A stretch of DNA of 64,000 nt from Thiotrichales bacterium. Its GTDB lineage: Bacteria > Pseudomonadota > Gammaproteobacteria > Francisellales > CACEW01. Position 1 is the first letter of the stretch, and the number at the start of each line of letters is the position of its first letter. The notes under the pieces are model-generated. The model worked only from the letters and a program-made list of their open reading frames with translations, was not told where the DNA came from and ran no database searches. Shown piece by piece: positions 60,700-64,000 of the stretch. Both the position numbers and the translations under genes were made by a program. The DNA is taken from contig CANJQG010000004.1 of NCBI GenBank assembly GCA_947476405.1, positions 1-64,000 on the forward strand, given 5' to 3'.

Positions 60700-62177
60700 A
60701 ACCATCCCCGGATTAATAATAATAAAGCGACCCATGCCATTAATCCATGAGTCAACCTAGGTGATATTGGAATGAGAATAGCATGCTGGAGTCGTTGATA
60801 AAACGCGTTAATATAGCCTTTTTGTAAGCTGATTCGGTAGGCCCATTGACCTATTGCGCTTTGCATGAGCTTATTTTTTGGAATCAACCACCCTAGCCAC
60901 TGCCAAGCAAACAGTAATGAGATGATTAACCCCTGAAAGGACGTGCTAAGCGTGATATGGGCAGAACGCTCAGGGAAATACAGACAGAGTAAATGCGTCC
61001 ACCAACAATAAAGATTGACGATTAAAAACAGTCCAATCGCACTGAGAAGTAAAGTCTGCCAGGAGAGTCGTTGTTGCAACACGCTATGGCAAGCTTGTGC
61101 AAGTGTGATGGCGCTAAATCCCCAGAATAAAACAGGCGGTAAGCTGAGTGACCACGATAAATGGCAGCGCCATAATATCAACAAAGCCACGCTGGTACTG
61201 ATGAAGGCTGTGCATAATCGCCGGATAGTGCTTGGTTTGATATAGTGGGTTATGACCCAGGATCGATTACCATTATTCAAAAACAATCCGGCTTTCAATA
61301 AACCATGCGTCATCATATGTAAAAGCGGAGCGCTAAACACGCCCAGGCCAAATTGAAACACCATAAATCCCATCTGTCCCATGGTTGAATAGGCTAGTTT
61401 TTGTTTGACATGGCTGCATGTGAGCATACAAAAACTGCCAAATATGGCGCTGATCAAACCAATCAAAAGCAATGCCAGCATGACAGGTGCATGTTGGTAA
61501 AATAGCGGTGCCAGTCTTAGCAATAAAAATCCTCCTGCATTAATCACCCCTGCATGCATCAAGGCTGAAACGGGTGTGGGGGTTTCTAACGTATCTGGCA
61601 ACCAAACATGAAATGGAAATAGCGCTGATTTGGTCATGATCGCAATCATCAGCAGTACAGCAATCCACCCCGAGTGTTGCGCATGAATAATCACGCTGTA
61701 ATCTGAACTTCCCCAATATTGATAAGATAAAATTACCGCACTTAAAAAACAGATATCGCCGATGCGATTGATCAGAAATTTCTTCAAAGCCGCTTCGCGT
61801 GCCCTCGGTCTGTGGGCATAATGATTGAGCAGCCAATACAAGGTCAAACCAATACATTGCCAGGCAATAAAGGCCGTGAGTAGATTGCTTGAGAGGATGA
61901 GTAATGTGACACTGGTGCTGACCCAGCACAATCGTGCTAAAAATAAGCGTCTTTTAGGATCTGCAGTCATATAGCGTCGGGCATATCCAAAAATAATAAG
62001 ACTAATAAAGCTCACTAAAATCAGTATCACAATCGATAGCAGGGGAATCAGGGTCGGCCGGATTAGGCAGCTGATCGCGATGATCCATTGCGCAGCAAGC
62101 AAGAATTGACTGAGGCGAGAATGATAAAAGCAAGAAATACCCGCAAGCAAGGGCAAGCACAACAGAAGTAGCGTCAT
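60696..62177 (-). CDS. dabB: Inorganic carbon accumulation membrane subunit DabB (NuoL-like)
   Basis: A 493-residue proton-conducting membrane protein related to NuoL/MrpA but shorter. It has IAWQCIGLTLYWLLNHYA in place of the NuoL WEGVGL motif, LINRIGDICFL, TKSALFPFHVWLPDTLETPTPVSALMHAG and MGQMGFMVFQFGLG. It supplies the proton flow that drives DabA. It is the first gene of a dabB-dabA-DUF6671 operon, divergent from a LysR-type regulator. Confidence 0.92.
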   Translation of the reverse strand: MTLLLLCLPLLAGISCFYHSRLSQFLLAAQWIIAISCLIRPTLIPLLSIVILILVSFISLIIFGYARRYMTADPKRRLFLARLCWVSTSVTLLILSSNLLTAFIAWQCIGLTLYWLLNHYAHRPRAREAALKKFLINRIGDICFLSAVILSYQYWGSSDYSVIIHAQHSGWIAVLLMIAIMTKSALFPFHVWLPDTLETPTPVSALMHAGVINAGGFLLLRLAPLFYQHAPVMLALLLIGLISAIFGSFCMLTCSHVKQKLAYSTMGQMGFMVFQFGLGVFSAPLLHMMTHGLLKAGLFLNNGNRSWVITHYIKPSTIRRLCTAFISTSVALLILWRCHLSWSLSLPPVLFWGFSAITLAQACHSVLQQRLSWQTLLLSAIGLFLIVNLYCWWTHLLCLYFPERSAHITLSTSFQGLIISLLFAWQWLGWLIPKNKLMQSAIGQWAYRISLQKGYINAFYQRLQHAILIPISPRLTHGLMAWVALLLLIRGWL

Positions 62178-62190
62178 TCATATTATCCTG

Positions 62191-62257
62191 GGTTAAGATT
62201 GTGTTGATTATAAAGCCGTGTTATCATTTTTAAAAATTTATAATTATTGGCTTAACC
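62191..62257. promoter_or_regulatory. Divergent control region between dabB and its LysR-type regulator
   Basis: GGTTAAG (62191-62197) and CTTAACC (62251-62257) are exact inverted copies flanking the region. Between them ATAA-N7-TTAT (62210-62224) has the 15-base LysR-type shape. A minus-strand TATAAT (62212 down to 62207) suits dabB, and a plus-strand TATAAT (62239-62244) suits the regulator. Which of these the regulator binds is inferred. Confidence 0.45.
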
Positions 62258-62273
62258 ATCACGAGAAAATGAT

Positions 62274-63188
62274 ATGAGACTCAGCCTACACCAACTTACT
62301 GTATTTCGTGCTATTGCTGATCAAGGTGGCATCACAGCTGCGGCACAGAAGCTACATATGACTCAACCTGCCGTGTCGAATATTCTCAAGCAACTACACC
62401 ACTATTATCAGCAACCCCTGGTTGAGGTCATCGCCAAAAAGGTATATTTAACCGAGGCAGGCAAGGTCTTGTATCAGCATGCCGTTCAAGTGGATCAAAT
62501 ATTGCATAAAGCAGCCACAGAAGTAAAATCGCTGGGGGGTGGCGTACGGGGTAACTTACGATTAGCCGTGGTGTCGACCGCTAAATATTTTGTGCCACGT
62601 TTATTAGGCGCTTTTAAACGCTGCTATCCCGAGGTGAATATCACCCTGGAAGTCTTAAATCGTGAACAGGTGATTGAGCAGCTTACGCAAAACCAGAATG
62701 ATTTTGTCATTATGAGTCAGCCCCCCTTAAACATTCCCATTGAGGTTGAGCCTTTTTATGAAGATCAATTGGTGCTTTCCTGCGCCACGGATCACCCCTT
62801 ATTCAGTCAAAAAAAAATTGCGTTTTCAGTCCTGAGTAACGAGCCCTGGTTAATGCGTGAAAAAGGCTCTGGCACGCGCATGGTGATGCTGAAATGGATG
62901 CATCATCATCAGATTATACCCAATAGTATCATGGAAATTGGCAACAACGAATCCATCAAGCAGTTGGTGATGGCGGGGATGGGCATTTCTTTGCTCTCAA
63001 AACAAAGCATTGAAATCGAATTAGCCGCTGGATTAATTGCGATATTGCCCGTTAAAGGCTTGCCCTTGAAGCACGAGTGGTATATGGTGCGGCATGTCGA
63101 TAAACAGCCCTCTAATTTGGTGCGCACTTTTTATGAGTTTGTGCAACAACATCCTGACTTGGGACATTTTTTAACGCTAAAAGAGTGA
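62274..63188 (+). CDS. LysR-family regulator, CbbR-like, of the dab operon
   Basis: A 304-residue regulator. The N-terminal helix-turn-helix (LHQLTVFRAIADQGGITAAA, then KLHMTQPAVSNILKQL) and the effector domain (about residue 95 on, GNLRLAVVSTAKYFVPRLLG) match the CbbR/CmpR branch that controls carbon fixation and uptake genes. Its divergent position next to dabB supports control of that operon. Confidence 0.88.
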   Translation: MRLSLHQLTVFRAIADQGGITAAAQKLHMTQPAVSNILKQLHHYYQQPLVEVIAKKVYLTEAGKVLYQHAVQVDQILHKAATEVKSLGGGVRGNLRLAVVSTAKYFVPRLLGAFKRCYPEVNITLEVLNREQVIEQLTQNQNDFVIMSQPPLNIPIEVEPFYEDQLVLSCATDHPLFSQKKIAFSVLSNEPWLMREKGSGTRMVMLKWMHHHQIIPNSIMEIGNNESIKQLVMAGMGISLLSKQSIEIELAAGLIAILPVKGLPLKHEWYMVRHVDKQPSNLVRTFYEFVQQHPDLGHFLTLKE

Positions 63189-63339
63189 GCTAAATCAATA
63201 CTAAAGTTCAATCATATGCTATGCTATGTTCGATTTTTTATACTTATTTATTGTTTTATTTTTTAAAAAAATCAATTGCATTTTATCAAAAAAAAATTAT
63301 AATAGGAGCGCTATACTACAACCGATCAGAAGGACACTT

Positions 63340-63633
63340 ATGCTATCCGTCATCAAAAAAAACCCGATTCTAACCACTTGCCTAATCATAGCACTCTTAT
63401 TAGGCTTTATTTTTGCAACCACAAAACCCGGCAATAACTCCAACAATCTAGATAAAGAGGAACCGAAGTACATCTCAGCTGGGCTTTTCACAATCGCCCT
63501 CATGGGCCTGTTTGCGTTATGCCGTAAGTATTGTAAGCGGGACGAGGAAGAATTACACCAACCACTTCTCCCCATGAGAGTAGCAATGTTAGTGCGCCCT
63601 GCCCCCGTTATCGCTCCGCCACTCACCCCATAA
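63340..63633 (+). CDS. Small two-helix membrane protein of unknown function
   Basis: A 97-residue protein with two hydrophobic segments (about residues 10-27 and 45-60), a polar loop between them and a proline-rich tail (APVIAPPLTP). AGGA lies five bases before the ATG at 63340; upstream in-frame codons from 63226 run through AT-rich DNA and are unlikely. No family recognised. Confidence 0.5.
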   Translation: MLSVIKKNPILTTCLIIALLLGFIFATTKPGNNSNNLDKEEPKYISAGLFTIALMGLFALCRKYCKRDEEELHQPLLPMRVAMLVRPAPVIAPPLTP

Positions 63634-63699
63634 AAAATTATTTATATCAATGATCGTATTCAATCTAACTTGCATCTTATTATTTATTTTGAGACAATG

Positions 63700-63724
63700 A
63701 CATCCTGCCATTTTATTAGGATGT
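63700..63724 (+). promoter_or_regulatory. Leader hairpin before the DAHP synthase gene
   Basis: ACATCCT (63700-63706) and AGGATGT (63718-63724) form a 7-base-pair stem with an 11-base loop. The right arm contains AGGA, the only ribosome-site-like sequence before the ATG at 63737, so the hairpin could mask it. No T-run follows, so it is not a terminator. Confidence 0.3.
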
Positions 63725-63736
63725 TGTCATCACAGC

Positions 63737-64000
63737 ATGAAAACTCAAGACCTTCGCATTAAAAGCATCAAGCCCTTGATCTCACCGGCATTACTGATTG
63801 AAGAATTGCCCCTATCTGATCCACTCGCAATTCAGATTCATCAGGATCGTCAGGCTGTGGCGGATATTATTCAGGGAAAAGATTCCCGCCTTTTGGTTAT
63901 TGTAGGTCCCTGCTCTATTCATGACCCTCAATCAGCTTTGGAATATGCGGATCGCCTGGCTGTTTTAGCTAAAAAACTGCAAAAAAAACTAATGATCGTC
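63737..64000 (+). CDS. 3-deoxy-7-phosphoheptulonate (DAHP) synthase, 5' part
   Basis: The first 88 codons of a type I DAHP synthase, which joins phosphoenolpyruvate and erythrose-4-phosphate at the head of the shikimate pathway. DLRIKSIKPLISPALLIEEL is the AroF/G/H N-terminus that carries feedback control, and LLVIVGPCSIHDPQSALEYA is the conserved substrate site. It is cut by the window end. Which aromatic amino acid inhibits it cannot be told from this part. Confidence 0.93.
   Translation, partial: MKTQDLRIKSIKPLISPALLIEELPLSDPLAIQIHQDRQAVADIIQGKDSRLLVIVGPCSIHDPQSALEYADRLAVLAKKLQKKLMIV

Noticed and set aside
60696..62177. DabB as a stray second copy of complex I subunit NuoL or an Mrp antiporter subunit
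   Set aside because: It is shorter than NuoL, lacks the lateral-helix extension, has no mrp neighbours, and overlaps dabA by four bases.
1..64000. CRISPR arrays, insertion sequences, integrases or prophage genes
   Set aside because: No direct-repeat/spacer pattern, transposase or recombinase motifs were seen on either strand.

Overview
The window looks like chromosomal DNA of a low-to-moderate GC gammaproteobacterium. The gene content fits a host-associated lineage of the Legionellales/Coxiella type. That placement is inferred from gene content, not from a search. The evidence is a gammaproteobacterial core (rpmH-rnpA-yidD-yidC, an F0F1 ATP synthase operon, cyoABCDE, a nuoJKLMN block, waaF/waaC, holD-rimI) mixed with eukaryotic-like genes: two adjacent protein-kinase-fold proteins, and a protein with a Cys-His-Asp thiol-protease-like site plus an ankyrin-like segment. 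I saw no transposase, integrase, CRISPR array or prophage.

Layout. 1-2.6 kb: rimI, holD and pssA on the minus strand, then a DUF3579 gene and a b561-type cytochrome. 2.6-6.8 kb: sohB, rpmH-rnpA-yidD-yidC, thyA. 6.8-12.3 kb: a Wza-like export lipoprotein and a Wzc-like tyrosine kinase, each interrupted by a 10-base C or G tract, then rimK, a RimB-like retropepsin and rsgA. 12.3-14.3 kb: accessory stretch with the thiol-protease/ankyrin candidate effector and the only gene-free gap over 300 bases (13793-14267). That gap holds a dispersed-repeat-like segment and a broken DUF1640/CCDC90-like coiled-coil gene split by a pentanucleotide repeat. 14.3-20.1 kb: N-terminally short yggX, ftsQ outside any dcw cluster, a 5-aminolevulinate synthase, a lytic transglycosylase, a FUSC-family membrane protein and a TIGR01777 epimerase. 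20.1-26.9 kb: atpIBEFHAGDC behind a near-consensus promoter. 27-28.8 kb: a nitric-oxide module (2Fe-2S/FAD reductase, truncated haemoglobin, NsrR) with a visible NsrR box. 28.8-34.6 kb: fadD, tRNA-Arg(ACG), three unknown genes, a FAH-family enzyme and udp. 34.8-37.1 kb: the kinase pair, directly upstream of nuoJ. 37.1-45 kb: nuoJKLMN, waaF, waaC. 45-49.7 kb: two unknown small genes, mdh, miaA, a small membrane protein and a YajR-like MFS transporter. 49.7-54.4 kb: cyoABCDE. 54.4-57.6 kb: outer-membrane barrel, Rieske oxygenase, MscS channel, UPF0114 protein. 57.6-63.2 kb: a DUF6671 gene, dabA and dabB (inorganic carbon accumulation) with a divergent LysR/CbbR-like regulator. The right edge has a small membrane protein and the start of a DAHP synthase.

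How it works together. Much of the window is one respiratory economy: the complex I membrane arm and malate dehydrogenase feed quinone, cytochrome bo3 oxidises quinol, and ATP synthase uses the proton gradient. ALA synthase and CyoE supply haem, and the haemoglobin module protects haem-copper enzymes from NO. DabAB would use the same proton gradient to trap bicarbonate. Surface biology is represented by LPS heptosyltransferases and the possibly phase-variable polysaccharide export pair. Host interaction is represented by the kinase pair, the thiol-protease candidate and perhaps the GC-rich orphan at 32.5 kb.
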